In this document: in pieces, positions 23,374-32,639 of the stretch
Layout of the letters: every line of letters starts with the position of its first letter
How positions within the stretch are numbered: the stretch's first letter is position 1
Assembly: GCF_011601275.1 (NCBI RefSeq)
Contig: NZ_JAAOLY010000012.1
Coordinates: forward strand, 162,849-226,848
Direction: 5' to 3'
DNA: 64,000 nt
DNA from: Janthinobacterium lividum
Lineage (GTDB): Bacteria > Pseudomonadota > Gammaproteobacteria > Burkholderiales > Burkholderiaceae_D
Notes under the pieces: model-generated
Databases searched by the model: none
Seen by the model: only the letters and a program-made list of their open reading frames with translations
What the model was told of the DNA's origin: nothing
Translations under genes and position numbers: made by a program

Positions 23374-24642
23374 TCAATTTTCTCCGGAGGCCTTGGCAGT
23401 CTCTTGATAAATCAACAAAGGTTTGGCGCCACTGGTGATGGTATTTTCGTCGATGACGACCTTCACCACATTTTGTTCGCTCGGCAGTTCGTACATGACG
23501 TCCAGCAAAGCATGTTCCAGGATGGAACGCAGGCCACGGGCGCCGGTCTTGCGCGCCAGCGCCTTCTTGGCGATCGCATGCAGGGCGGCCGGACGAATCT
23601 CCAGTTCCGCGCCTTCCATCTCGAGCAACTTCGAATACTGCTTGATCAGTGCATTCTTCGGCTCGACGAGGATCTGGATCAGCGCCTCTTCCGTCAATTC
23701 CGCCAGGGTGGCGATGACGGGCAGACGGCCGACCAGTTCCGGGATCAGGCCGAACTTGACCAGATCTTCCGGCTCCGCTTGCAACATCAGTTCGCTGGCC
23801 GAGCTTTGCGACTTGCTGCGCACCGTGGCCGAGAAGCCGATGCCGCTCTTTTCGGAACGGTTGGCGATCACTTTCGACAGGCCGTCAAAGGCGCCGCCGC
23901 AGATGAACATGATGTTGGTCGTGTCGATCTGCACGAAATCCTGGTTCGGATGCTTGCGGCCGCCTTGTGGCGGCACGGAAGCCATCGTGCCCTCGATGAG
24001 TTTGAGCAAGGCTTGCTGCACGCCCTCGCCCGACACGTCGCGCGTGATGGACGGATTGTCGGACTTGCGCGAAATCTTGTCGATTTCATCGATGTAGACG
24101 ATGCCGCGCTGGGCTTTCTCGACGTCATAGTTGCAGCTTTGCAGCAGCTTCTGGATGATGTTTTCCACGTCCTCGCCTACATAACCGGCTTCGGTCAGGG
24201 TGGTGGCGTCGGCGATCACGAACGGCACGTTGAGCATGCGCGCCAGGGTCTGTGCCAGCAGGGTCTTGCCCGAGCCGGTAGGACCGACCAGCAAGATGTT
24301 GCTCTTGGCCAGTTCGATGTCGTCTTTCTTGCCTAGGTGTTTGAGGCGCTTGTAATGGTTGTACACCGCCACCGACAGGATGCGCTTGGCAGTCTGCTGG
24401 CCGATCACGTACTGATCGAGCAAGGCGGCAATTTCTTGCGGCGTCGGCAGGTCGGATTTGGTACCGGTCACCGTCTCGATGCTCGACGTTTCATCACGGA
24501 TGATGTCGTTGCACAGGTCGATGCACTCGTCGCAAATGAACACGGACGGGCCGGCGATGAGTTTCTTCACCTCGTGCTGGCTTTTGCCGCAGAACGAGCA
24601 ATACAGTAATTTTTCGCCGCTAGAGGATTTTTTGTCTGACAT
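23374..24642 (-). CDS. clpX: ATP-dependent Clp protease ATP-binding subunit ClpX
   Basis: ClpX unfolds tagged proteins and feeds them to ClpP. The 422-residue protein shows the N-terminal zinc-binding domain ([11 protein letters not shown] and CDECIDLC), Walker [13 protein letters not shown], Walker [10 protein letters not shown], the ClpP-contact IGF loop (SGIGFSA) and sensor motif [14 protein letters not shown] 24642 ([11 protein letters not shown]) gives the standard start. It follows clpP with a 199-base gap that contains a hairpin, so it may have its own promoter as well as readthrough. Confidence 0.97.
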   Translation of the reverse strand: MSDKKSSSGEKLLYCSFCGKSQHEVKKLIAGPSVFICDECIDLCNDIIRDETSSIETVTGTKSDLPTPQEIAALLDQYVIGQQTAKRILSVAVYNHYKRLKHLGKKDDIELAKSNILLVGPTGSGKTLLAQTLARMLNVPFVIADATTLTEAGYVGEDVENIIQKLLQSCNYDVEKAQRGIVYIDEIDKISRKSDNPSITRDVSGEGVQQALLKLIEGTMASVPPQGGRKHPNQDFVQIDTTNIMFICGGAFDGLSKVIANRSEKSGIGFSATVRSKSQSSASELMLQAEPEDLVKFGLIPELVGRLPVIATLAELTEEALIQILVEPKNALIKQYSKLLEMEGAELEIRPAALHAIAKKALARKTGARGLRSILEHALLDVMYELPSEQNVVKVVIDENTITSGAKPLLIYQETAKASGEN

Positions 24643-24776
24643 AAGGCATTTTGGTTGGAACTGCATTAACAATATTGCAAAATCGCAAGCCGGAGTGCGG
24701 TAGTTGCCGGAAAGGCAGCTACCCATGGCGCAAGTCAACAACGTGCACAAGCTCCATGCTACCCGAAATAAAAGCG

Positions 24777-24808
24777 AAACGCCCGAACGTTTGATCGCCC
24801 GGGCGTTT
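24777..24808 (-). terminator. Hairpin downstream of clpP
   Basis: AAACGCCCG (24777-24785) and CGGGCGTTT (24800-24808) pair over nine bases; on the minus strand a CGCTTTTATTT stretch follows. It may partly terminate the clpP transcript before clpX. Confidence 0.75.
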
Positions 24809-24841
24809 ACTTACTTGCTTAGCAATACCGGTAGGGGCTCA

Positions 24842-25468
24842 TCAAGCGCGGCTGGTCAACACTTTGTCGATCAAACCATACTCAACGGCCTCGTCGGCGG
24901 ACATGAAACGGTCGCGATCGGTGTCCTTGGCGATCTGTTCGATCGACTGGCCCGTGCGCTCGGCCATGATGCCGTTCAAGCGGGTGCGCAGGTAAAGGAT
25001 TTCCTTCGCCTGGATCTCGATGTCGGATGCCATGCCTTGCGAACCACCGGACGGCTGGTGAATCATGATGCGCGAGTTCGGCAGCGAGAAACGCTTGCCC
25101 TTGGCGCCAGCGGCCAGCAGGAAAGCGCCCATCGAAGCAGCCATGCCCGTGCACAGGGTGGAGACGTCCGGCTTGATGAACTGCATGGTGTCGTAGATGG
25201 CCATGCCGGCCGAGACCGAACCACCTGGCGAGTTGATGTAGAGCGAGATTTCCTTTTCCGGATTTTCGCTTTCCAGGAACAGCAGCTGGGCGACAACCAG
25301 GTTGGCCATCTGGTCATTGACCGGGCCGACCATGAAAATCAAGCGTTCCTTCAGCAGGCGCGAGTAAATATCATACGAGCGCTCGCCGCGACCGCTTTGT
25401 TCCACCACCATCGGCACCAGGCCGAGCATCTCTGTGTCCAGCGCCGGATTACGGTTCATACCTGTCAT
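24842..25468 (-). CDS. clpP: ATP-dependent Clp protease proteolytic subunit ClpP
   Basis: The 208-residue serine peptidase forms the barrel that degrades substrates delivered by ClpX or ClpA. Catalytic residues are visible: Ser in [11 protein letters not shown], His in [14 protein letters not shown] and Asp in [13 protein letters not shown]. The start ATG at 25468 ([11 protein letters not shown]) has AAGGA seven bases upstream; the residues before [19 protein letters not shown] form the short propeptide. It follows the trigger factor gene by 76 bases, forming the conserved tig-clpP-clpX order. Confidence 0.97.
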   Translation of the reverse strand: MTGMNRNPALDTEMLGLVPMVVEQSGRGERSYDIYSRLLKERLIFMVGPVNDQMANLVVAQLLFLESENPEKEISLYINSPGGSVSAGMAIYDTMQFIKPDVSTLCTGMAASMGAFLLAAGAKGKRFSLPNSRIMIHQPSGGSQGMASDIEIQAKEILYLRTRLNGIMAERTGQSIEQIAKDTDRDRFMSADEAVEYGLIDKVLTSRA

Positions 25469-25544
25469 TTCATTTCCTTGTGAAGCAGTTAGGGGATACC
25501 GCCCTCGCCTTTCGGCAAGAGCAAGCATCCCAATACCAACTGGT

Positions 25545-26885
25545 TTACGCTTGTGCGTTGCTTCCCATCAGTTCGTCGAAAGCAACTGCTTTCGTCGTGA
25601 CTTTCGACAGGCCCAACACGTAAGTGACGACGTTTTCTTCCAATACAAGGGCTTCGATCTCACCCAGACGACGACGGTCGCTGTAGTAGTACTTCAGCAC
25701 TTCGCGCGGATCTTCGTAGCTTTGGGCGAAATCTTCGATTTGCGCCTTGACTTGCTCAGGCGTTGCCTGCAGGTTGTTGTCGCCCACCAGTTGCGACAGG
25801 ATCAGGCCCAGGCGTACGCGACGCTCGGCTTTTTCTGCGAACAGTTCTGCTGGGAAAGGCACGTCCTTGACGTTCATGCCGCGCTGCGCCATGTCTTGAC
25901 GGGTCATTTCGGCCAGGCGTTCGGAATCTTGAGCGATCAGCGTTTTTGGCACTTCCAGCTCAGCAACTTTGATCAGCGCGTCCATGACGGCTTCCTTGTT
26001 GCGTGCTTTCACGCGGCCAGCAACTTCGCGTTGCAGGTTGACTTTGATGTCTTCGCGCATTTTGGCCAGGTCGCCGTCGGCAACACCCAGCGACTTGGCG
26101 AATTCAGCATCGACTTCCGGCAGGTGCGCCCATTCCAGCTTTTGCAAGGTGATGGTGAACGATGCGGTTTTGCCGGCAACGTCTTTACCATGGTAGTCCT
26201 CTGGGAACGACAATGGGAAAGTCTTGGACTCGCCCACTTTCAGGCCCAGGGTCGCTGCCTCGAATTCTGGCAGCATGCGGCCTTCGCCCAGCACGAAAGC
26301 GTAGCCTTCAGCTTTGCCGCCTGGGAATTCAACGCCGTCGATCGAGCCGACGAAGTCGACGGTCACGCGGTCGCCGTTCGCAGCGATAGCCTCGCCGCCG
26401 TCGCCGTGTTCGCCAGCTTCGCCCTTGGTGTGGAAGTGCACGCGCTGCTTGCGCAGGATGTCGATGGTCTTGTCGATTTCGGCTTCCGACACGTCGGCTT
26501 GCACGGTTTCGATTTCAACGGCCGTCAGGTCGCCGATGGCGACTTCCGGATACACCTCGAACGTGGCGTCGAAAGCCAGTTGGCCTTCGGCTGCTTCTTC
26601 TTTCGGCACGATGTTCGGGAAACCGGCCACGCGCAGGTTGTTTTCGTTGGCGGCGTCGTTGAACGCGCGGCCGACTTTGTCATTCAGCACTTCGGATTCA
26701 ATTTGGTAGCCGTATTGTGCTGCGACCATTTTCAACGGCACTTTGCCCGGACGGAAGCCCGGTGCCTTAGCCGTACGGGCTTGCACTTTCAGGCGCTTCT
26801 CAACTTCCGTGCGGACGTCCGTCAGCGGGAAGGAGATCGTGATACGACGTTCGAGTTTGCCCAAGGTTTCGACTGCAGTTGCCAT
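25545..26885 (-). CDS. tig: Trigger factor
   Basis: Trigger factor is the ribosome-bound chaperone at the peptide exit. The 446-residue protein has the ribosome-binding N-domain with the signature FRPGKVP, an FKBP-like PPIase domain (about 150-245, [17 protein letters not shown]) and a helical C-terminal chaperone domain. ATG 26885 ([14 protein letters not shown]) is chosen over an upstream in-frame start. A 600-base gene-free stretch lies upstream; a TATAAT box there would imply a leader of about 270 bases. Confidence 0.96.
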   Translation of the reverse strand: MATAVETLGKLERRITISFPLTDVRTEVEKRLKVQARTAKAPGFRPGKVPLKMVAAQYGYQIESEVLNDKVGRAFNDAANENNLRVAGFPNIVPKEEAAEGQLAFDATFEVYPEVAIGDLTAVEIETVQADVSEAEIDKTIDILRKQRVHFHTKGEAGEHGDGGEAIAANGDRVTVDFVGSIDGVEFPGGKAEGYAFVLGEGRMLPEFEAATLGLKVGESKTFPLSFPEDYHGKDVAGKTASFTITLQKLEWAHLPEVDAEFAKSLGVADGDLAKMREDIKVNLQREVAGRVKARNKEAVMDALIKVAELEVPKTLIAQDSERLAEMTRQDMAQRGMNVKDVPFPAELFAEKAERRVRLGLILSQLVGDNNLQATPEQVKAQIEDFAQSYEDPREVLKYYYSDRRRLGEIEALVLEENVVTYVLGLSKVTTKAVAFDELMGSNAQA

Positions 26886-27485
26886 GTAAAAAATCGTCCA
26901 AAAAATAAACACTGTTGGTGCGAGAAAAGAAGACCCGACCCCCTGCGCCATCACTGGCGGCAAGACATGGGTCCAGCTTCACTCGCTCGCATATTCATCT
27001 GTAAAAGCACTGAAAACAGGACGATGGACCTGGTCTACCCGGCGGAGGGAAAAACCCGCACCAGGCACCAAACAATCCGCCGCTTCCAGTACTGCGACAG
27101 GGCTCCGAGCGTCCAACCCTGCTTCTCAGTAAATGCAGGGCCGGCCATCATTCGGTAAAGCGTGGCATTATAACAAAGGACTTCGGGAAAGTGGCTGGCT
27201 TTGCAGCCCGGCCACAGAGGATACCAGCGGCAGCGAACGAATCGCTACAGCCTGGATGGCCCTGTCTTTACTCTTGCCCCGGCATTCTTTATTTCGCCAG
27301 AAACAGGCTTTCCAGCCTGCTTCGTTCATTAGTATATGCGAACTGGCGCCCCGTCCGAAACAAAGAAATGCGCTCCTGGCGAAGATTTCCGCCAAAAAAC
27401 CTTTGATTTACCTCAATTTGGCCATTTTTCAGGCAAACCTAAGCCGCGCGCCCCCTCTCCAAGTGAATTTAAAGGAGAAAACATC
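26886..27485. other. Gene-free region between tig and the small peptide gene
   Basis: I see no credible gene in these 600 bases. On the minus strand a perfect TATAAT box (27172-27167) could be the tig -10 element, though no good -35 is placed in front of it; that would give a leader of roughly 270 bases. Within that leader CCTGGT and ACCAGG around 27030-27065 can pair. Towards the right end AAAGGAG (27471-27477) is the ribosome-binding site of the peptide gene. Confidence 0.4.
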
Positions 27486-27668
27486 ATGAGCGATAGCACA
27501 TCCAGCAACTCCAGCAATGCCAAAGCCAAGCTGCAAATGGTCCTCAGCCGCCTGCTCGACGGCGTCACGGACGACGATCTGCAAAAAATCCAGACGGAAG
27601 TCGATGAAATGGAGTTGCGCATGAAGGGAGACGGCCACCACGACCACGACCACCCCACCGTCGCCTGA
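27486..27668 (+). CDS. Small peptide with Asp/His-rich C-terminus, candidate RiPP precursor
   Basis: The 60-residue product has a Ser/Asn-rich start (MSDSTSSNSSN), a helical charged middle (residues 12-47, KLQMVLSRLLDGVTDDDLQK) and a glycine-bounded tail GDGHHDHDHPTVA. A clear AAAGGAG lies about eight bases before the ATG, so translation is credible. The stop is 13 bases ahead of a HExxH enzyme gene on the same strand. The leader-then-core layout, Gly spacer and enrichment of Asp and His at the end fit a substrate for a peptide beta-hydroxylase; a metal-binding tail is the main alternative. The family is not one I recognise. Confidence 0.7.
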   Translation: MSDSTSSNSSNAKAKLQMVLSRLLDGVTDDDLQKIQTEVDEMELRMKGDGHHDHDHPTVA

Positions 27669-27681
27669 CCCGGTCCCGCCC

Positions 27682-29220
27682 GTGCAACCCGTGCAACCTG
27701 TGCCAACCTTTCGCGCCACGCCACCGGATGCGGACGTGCTGACCGCCGTGGAAACGGCGCTGGTGACCCACCGTGCTTTTGGCGACAGCGGCTACATCCG
27801 CGACCAGCTGGCCGTCGCCTACCGGCGGCGCCTGCACAAGCTGGGCGGCACCCTGCCCGAGGCCGAACGGTTGGCTGGCGCGCTCGATACGGCGCCGCCC
27901 GCTCGCCAACGCCAGTTGCTGGGCGACACGGTGCTGCGCTGCGCCGTCCAGCACGCCATGCGCCAGCTGCACTTGGGTGACGAGTACGGACTGCCCCTGC
28001 AGCAATGCGCGGCGCTATTCCAGGCGGCCAGCGAGCACTTGGACGCGGGCCTGCCCGGCGGCCCGCTGGTGACCCATCTGCCGCCCATGGCACGCTTGCA
28101 CGAGGGGCGCATCATGGAAGAAGCGGACACCGAATGTGACACCTGCATATGGCACGCCTGGCAGGGAGGCACGCCGTATGCGCGCGCTTTCCTTGCCGTG
28201 ATGGATGATAACTACGGCGCGCCGCTGGCCACCCCTACACCACAGGAACGGATTCTTCTGCGCCGCGGGCTCGGCTTGCTGGAAACCCTGCTGCCCCGCC
28301 TGACGGCCAGCACGCTTTCTCATGTGCAATTGATCGCCCTGTTTCCCAAGCTGGGCACGTGGCGCGGCAAGGCGTCCAGCTCGCAATTTCGCGTCAATGG
28401 GAGCGTGTTCCTGAATCAGGAATTGATTGGCAACCCCTGGTGGCTGGCCGAGCACTTGCTGCACGAGTCGCTGCACCAGAAACTGTACGACTTCCGCCAC
28501 GGACACAGCCTGCTGGCGCCCGACTATGCGCGCGACGACGGCGCCAAGGTCTGTTCGCTGTGGAATGCGCCCGATGACGATGGCAATCACTATTGGGATG
28601 CCCACCGCACCCTGGCCGCCTTTCATGTGTATGTCCACCTGGCATTGCTGTGCCTGCTGGCCGAGCGCCAGGAAGCGGCGCTGGCGCCACAGTACGGCCC
28701 CATCGGCCAGCACATGAGCGGCAGCCGGCGCGCCATCGACCGCGCCCGCTACCTGGGCGAACAATTGCACAGCACCACCTGGCCGGAACTGGGATTGGCC
28801 GGGCGACAGATGACGCACTGGCTGCTGGACGTGCTCGACGCGCTCGACACGCAACGGCGGCCCAGCGGCGCCACCCTGCACCTGCTGCTCGACCTGTACG
28901 AACGCCAGAGCCGCAAGCTCGACACTTTCCTCGCGCGGCAGCCGCCGCCCCGCAGCGACACGCTGGCCACCCAGGCGCAGCAAGAGGTGGCGATGACGCG
29001 CGAGGCGCTGTACCTGCTGGATAAGGAAGCGCAGCAGTCAACCCATGCGCAGGAGTACAACTGGCCGCAGGCACGGCAGCGCGTCTTGCAGACACTTTGG
29101 CCGCTGACTGAAGATGATAAATTAATGGAAAGAAGCGGCTACCCGCAGGCACAGGCACTGATTGCGCAGATGGTGCAACAGTCGAGCCGGCAACTGGGCG
29201 CACTCGGCGCACTGGGCTGA
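27682..29220 (+). CDS. HExxH-motif protein, putative peptide beta-hydroxylase (aKG-HExxH type)
   Basis: The 512-residue cytoplasmic protein carries HLLHESLHQKL (His261, Glu262, His265) and, some 45 residues on, DAHRTLAAFHVYVHLALL with further candidate metal ligands (His315, His319) and Arg309. This pattern and the length match my memory of the family named aKG-HExxH-type peptide beta-hydroxylase, found with ribosomal-peptide genes, rather than a protease with a recognisable zincin fold. The start is a GTG at 27682 (other GTGs follow at 27691 and 27700) without a strong ribosome-binding site, so translation is probably coupled to the 60-residue peptide 13 bases upstream. No transporter or further modification gene is adjacent. 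The enzymatic role is inferred. Confidence 0.72.
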   Translation: MQPVQPVPTFRATPPDADVLTAVETALVTHRAFGDSGYIRDQLAVAYRRRLHKLGGTLPEAERLAGALDTAPPARQRQLLGDTVLRCAVQHAMRQLHLGDEYGLPLQQCAALFQAASEHLDAGLPGGPLVTHLPPMARLHEGRIMEEADTECDTCIWHAWQGGTPYARAFLAVMDDNYGAPLATPTPQERILLRRGLGLLETLLPRLTASTLSHVQLIALFPKLGTWRGKASSSQFRVNGSVFLNQELIGNPWWLAEHLLHESLHQKLYDFRHGHSLLAPDYARDDGAKVCSLWNAPDDDGNHYWDAHRTLAAFHVYVHLALLCLLAERQEAALAPQYGPIGQHMSGSRRAIDRARYLGEQLHSTTWPELGLAGRQMTHWLLDVLDALDTQRRPSGATLHLLLDLYERQSRKLDTFLARQPPPRSDTLATQAQQEVAMTREALYLLDKEAQQSTHAQEYNWPQARQRVLQTLWPLTEDDKLMERSGYPQAQALIAQMVQQSSRQLGALGALG

Positions 29221-29280
29221 TGAAATTAGTTCAGGGAAAATTTTGATGGTGCTGCACTTCCGGGCTGGAACAACCCGGAT

Positions 29281-29363
29281 TGGTGCGGATGGGGAGACTC
29301 GAACTCCCAAGCCGAAGCACTGGCTTCTAAGACCAGCGTGTCTACCAATTCCACCACATCCGC
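29281..29363 (-). tRNA. tRNA-Leu (TAG)
   Basis: The 83-base gene includes an encoded CCA end. The acceptor stem GCGGATG/CATCCGC, the GGTAGACACG D-loop of leucine tRNAs, a long variable arm (TGCTTCGGCT) and a GTTCGAGTC T arm are visible. The anticodon is TAG (complement at 29327-29329). It sits in the 320-base gap 29221-29540, which otherwise holds only a terminator. Confidence 0.95.
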
Positions 29364-29473
29364 ATCTTTTGCACGCAGCTTGTACATACCACTTTGCTGA
29401 CGCCCCTGATTTTAACAACTCGGGAGCGATCTGGCTACCTTGGACTTGCAGGACAAGCTTGCGGTAAAGCAAA

Positions 29474-29516
29474 GGCGGCATTCTACTGGATTTCCCAGAG
29501 GAATGCCGCCTTTTTT
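29474..29516. terminator. Intrinsic terminator between the RND operon and tRNA-Leu
   Basis: GGCGGCATTC (29474-29483) pairs perfectly with GAATGCCGCC (29501-29510), followed on the plus strand by six Ts and on the minus strand by a shorter T-run. It should stop transcripts leaving the RND operon and those arriving from the HExxH gene. Confidence 0.85.
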
Positions 29517-29540
29517 ATGCCGACACCTTGATGCCGATTT

Positions 29541-32500
29541 CTAGCCCTCTTTTGCGGTCACATGCTCCGGCTTCTTGACCCGGAACCAGGCCGCATACAG
29601 AGCCGGCAGGAACAGCAGGGTCAAGGCCGTCGCCAGGATCAATCCCCCCATGATGGCGACCGCCATCGGTCCCCAGAACACAGAGCGCGACAGCGGGATC
29701 ATGGCCAGCGCCGCGGCGGCGGCCGTCAGCACGATGGGACGGCAGCGGCGCACGGCCGAGTCGATGATGGCGTCCCATGGCGTTGAACCGTCATTGATGT
29801 CTTGCTCGATCTGGTCGACAAGGATCACCGAGTTGCGGATGATCATGCCGAACAGCGCGATGATGCCCAGGTTGGCCACGAAACCAAGTGGCCGGCCCAG
29901 CGCCAGCAAGGCAAACGCGGCACCCGCCACGCCCAGCGGCCCCGTCAGGAAAACCAGCAGGGAACGCGAGAAACTGTGCAGCTGCAGCATCAGCAAGGTG
30001 AAGATGATGAAAATGGCCAGCGGCAAGTTCGCCGAGATCGACGCTTCCGCCTTGCCGCTGTCGGCTGCCACGCCTTTCACGACGATGCGATAGCCGGCCG
30101 GCAACTTGGCGCGCAAGGCGGCGAGCTGCGGCGCCAACTGCGTCGACACGGTGGCGCCCTGGATGCCGTCGATCACGTCCGACTGCACGGTGATGGCCCA
30201 TTCGCGCTTGTCGCGCCACACCACGCCTGGTTCCCACACGAAATGCGCGCGGGCCAGCTGCGAAATGGGGACGGACTTGCCCGTTGCCGTCGGGATATTC
30301 GTGTCATTCAACACGGAAATCGTCGCCCGCTCCTCCAGAGGCTGGCGCACCTGGATGTCGATCAGCTTGTTATCTTCGCGGAACTGGCCGATGACCGTGC
30401 CCGACAAAATCGTATTGGCCGCCTGCATCACCGTTTTCGACGTGACGCCCAGCGCGCGCATCTTGTCCTGGTCCAAGTCCAAGCGCAGCACTTTCACCGA
30501 TTCATTCCAGTTGTCGTTGACGCCCAGGGTGTTCGGATTGGCGCGCATGATGTCCTTGACCTGGTCGGCAATGGCCCGCACACCGGCCACTTCCGGTCCC
30601 ATCACGCGAAATTGCACGGGATACGGCACCGGCGGTCCATTCGGCAACAGTTTGACCCGGCCCCGCACTTCCGGAAAATCCTTCTTGAAGACGTCGACGA
30701 TTTGCTGGCGCAAGCGTTCACGTTCAGCCAGACTCTTCGGCAGGATCACCACTTGCGACACATTGGTCTGCGGGAAGATCTGGTCCAGCGGCAAGTAGAA
30801 ACGGGGGCTGCCCGTACCGACGTAGCTGGTGACGCTTTCCACGCCATCGAGCTTGTTCACAAACGCTTCGAATTTCTTGACCTGCTTTTCATTCGCGGCA
30901 AACGTCGTGCCTTCGGGCGACCACAGTTCCACCATCAGTTCCGGACGGCTGGAATCGGGGAAGAATTGCTTTTCGATAAAGTTAAAGCCGTAAATCCCCA
31001 GCGCAAAGATGGCCAGGGTGGCGGCAATGGTCGTCTTGCGCCATTCCACGCACCAGGTGACGGCGCGGCGGAAGCGGCGGAAGTTCGGCGTGTCGAACAA
31101 TTCATGGTCGTTATGCGCGTGCGGTTTCACTTTCAGCAAGATGTAGCCGATGTATGGCGTAAACACCACGGCCACCACCCACGAAATGATCAGGGCCAGC
31201 GCATTCACGGAGAACAAGGAGAACGTGTATTCGCCTGCAGCCGACTTGGCCAGGCCGATCGGTAAAAAGCCCGCCACCGTGATCAGGGTGCCCGTCAGCA
31301 TGGGCATGGCCGTCGAGGTGTAGGCGAACGTGGCCGCGTCGAAACGGGACATGCCCTCTTCCATCTTGCGCACCATCATCTCGACGGCAATGATGGCGTC
31401 GTCGACGAGCAAGCCCAGCGCGATGATCAGGGCGCCCAGGGAAATCTTGTGCAAGTCGATGTCGAGCAGGCGCATGAACAGGAAGGTGACGGCCAGCACC
31501 AATGGAATGGTCAGCGCCACCACCAGGCCCGGGCGCACGTCGATGCGCAGCGGCTTCGTATGCAAGCCCAGCGCGACGAAGCTGACGGCCAGCACGATCA
31601 GAATGGCTTCGATCAGGGTATGCACGAACTCGCCCACGGAAGCGGAAACGGCTTCCGGCTGGTTCGACACGCGTTGCAATTCTATGCCGACCGGCAATTC
31701 GCGCTTCATGCGCGTGACGGTGGCCTGCAAGGCCTTGCCCATGTCGATGATATTGCCGCCCTTTTCCATCGACACGCCCAGGCCGATCACTTCCTTGCCG
31801 TTGAAACGCATCTTGTCCTTCGGCGGATCGATGAATTCGCGTTTCACGGTGGCAAAGTCACCGAGGCGGAAGGTGGTGCCGTTGGCGCGCAGTTCCAGGT
31901 TTTCCAGGTCCTTCACGGTCACCATGGCGCCCGTCACCCGCACTTGCAGATTATCGGTTGGCGTCACCAGCACGCCCGTGGCGTTGATGCTGTTTTGCTC
32001 GGACAATTGCTGCACGATGGCGTCGAATGGAATGCCCAGCTGGGCAAATTTCTTGTGCGAAAAGATGATATTGATCTTTTCATCCTGCACGCCGAACAGT
32101 TCCACCTTCGATACCTGCTCCACGGCCAGCAATTCCTGGCGCACCTTGTCCGCATAATCCTTCATTTCCGCGTATGTAAAACCGTCGGCGGACAGGGCGA
32201 AGATGGAACCGTAGGTGTCGCCGAACTCGTCGTTGAAGAACGGTCCCACGACGCCGGACGGCAAGGTGCCCTTGATGTCTCCGATCTTCTTGCGCACCTG
32301 ATACCAGGCGGCCGCCGTTTCCTTGGGCGGCGCCGATTCGCGCAGCTGCAGCAGGATCAGGGTTTCGCCCGGCTTCGAATAGCTGGTGATCTCGTCGATG
32401 TACGGCGTTTCCTGCAATTTCTTTTCCAGCTTGTCCGTCACCTGCTCGGCCATCTGCAGGGCCGTGGCGCCGGGCCAGTAGGCCTGCAAGACCATGGCGC

Positions 32501-32639
32501 GGAAAGTGAACGGGGGATCTTCATCCTGGCCCAGGTTGGCATAGCTGAGCATGCCGCCGATCAGCAGCACGGCCATCAGGTAGCGCGTCAGCGGAATGTG
32601 TTCGAGGGCCCAGCGCGACAGATTGAAGCCGCCCTTCAT
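29541..32639 (-). CDS. RND efflux transporter permease subunit
   Basis: The 1032-residue inner-membrane pump is the proton-driven part of a tripartite exporter. The layout is standard: TM1 near residues 18-36, a large periplasmic loop, TM2-6 around 340-560, a second loop and TM8-12 from about 860. The proton-relay pair is present in TM4 (GLLVDDAIIAVE). It is closer to the short HAE-like pumps of environmental proteobacteria than to AcrB itself. The ATG overlaps the stop of the adaptor gene by four bases (ATGA), so the two are translated together. No outer-membrane factor gene is next to it. Substrate unknown. Confidence 0.92.
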   Translation of the reverse strand: MKGGFNLSRWALEHIPLTRYLMAVLLIGGMLSYANLGQDEDPPFTFRAMVLQAYWPGATALQMAEQVTDKLEKKLQETPYIDEITSYSKPGETLILLQLRESAPPKETAAAWYQVRKKIGDIKGTLPSGVVGPFFNDEFGDTYGSIFALSADGFTYAEMKDYADKVRQELLAVEQVSKVELFGVQDEKINIIFSHKKFAQLGIPFDAIVQQLSEQNSINATGVLVTPTDNLQVRVTGAMVTVKDLENLELRANGTTFRLGDFATVKREFIDPPKDKMRFNGKEVIGLGVSMEKGGNIIDMGKALQATVTRMKRELPVGIELQRVSNQPEAVSASVGEFVHTLIEAILIVLAVSFVALGLHTKPLRIDVRPGLVVALTIPLVLAVTFLFMRLLDIDLHKISLGALIIALGLLVDDAIIAVEMMVRKMEEGMSRFDAATFAYTSTAMPMLTGTLITVAGFLPIGLAKSAAGEYTFSLFSVNALALIISWVVAVVFTPYIGYILLKVKPHAHNDHELFDTPNFRRFRRAVTWCVEWRKTTIAATLAIFALGIYGFNFIEKQFFPDSSRPELMVELWSPEGTTFAANEKQVKKFEAFVNKLDGVESVTSYVGTGSPRFYLPLDQIFPQTNVSQVVILPKSLAERERLRQQIVDVFKKDFPEVRGRVKLLPNGPPVPYPVQFRVMGPEVAGVRAIADQVKDIMRANPNTLGVNDNWNESVKVLRLDLDQDKMRALGVTSKTVMQAANTILSGTVIGQFREDNKLIDIQVRQPLEERATISVLNDTNIPTATGKSVPISQLARAHFVWEPGVVWRDKREWAITVQSDVIDGIQGATVSTQLAPQLAALRAKLPAGYRIVVKGVAADSGKAEASISANLPLAIFIIFTLLMLQLHSFSRSLLVFLTGPLGVAGAAFALLALGRPLGFVANLGIIALFGMIIRNSVILVDQIEQDINDGSTPWDAIIDSAVRRCRPIVLTAAAAALAMIPLSRSVFWGPMAVAIMGGLILATALTLLFLPALYAAWFRVKKPEHVTAKEG

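Noticed and set aside
27168..27395. 75-residue minus-strand ORF upstream of tig
   Set aside because: No ribosome-binding site or family pattern; overlaps the probable tig promoter.
29162..29467. Plus-strand ORF with GADGETRTPKPKHW across tRNA-Leu
   Set aside because: It translates the complement of tRNA-Leu; the same artefact type as above.
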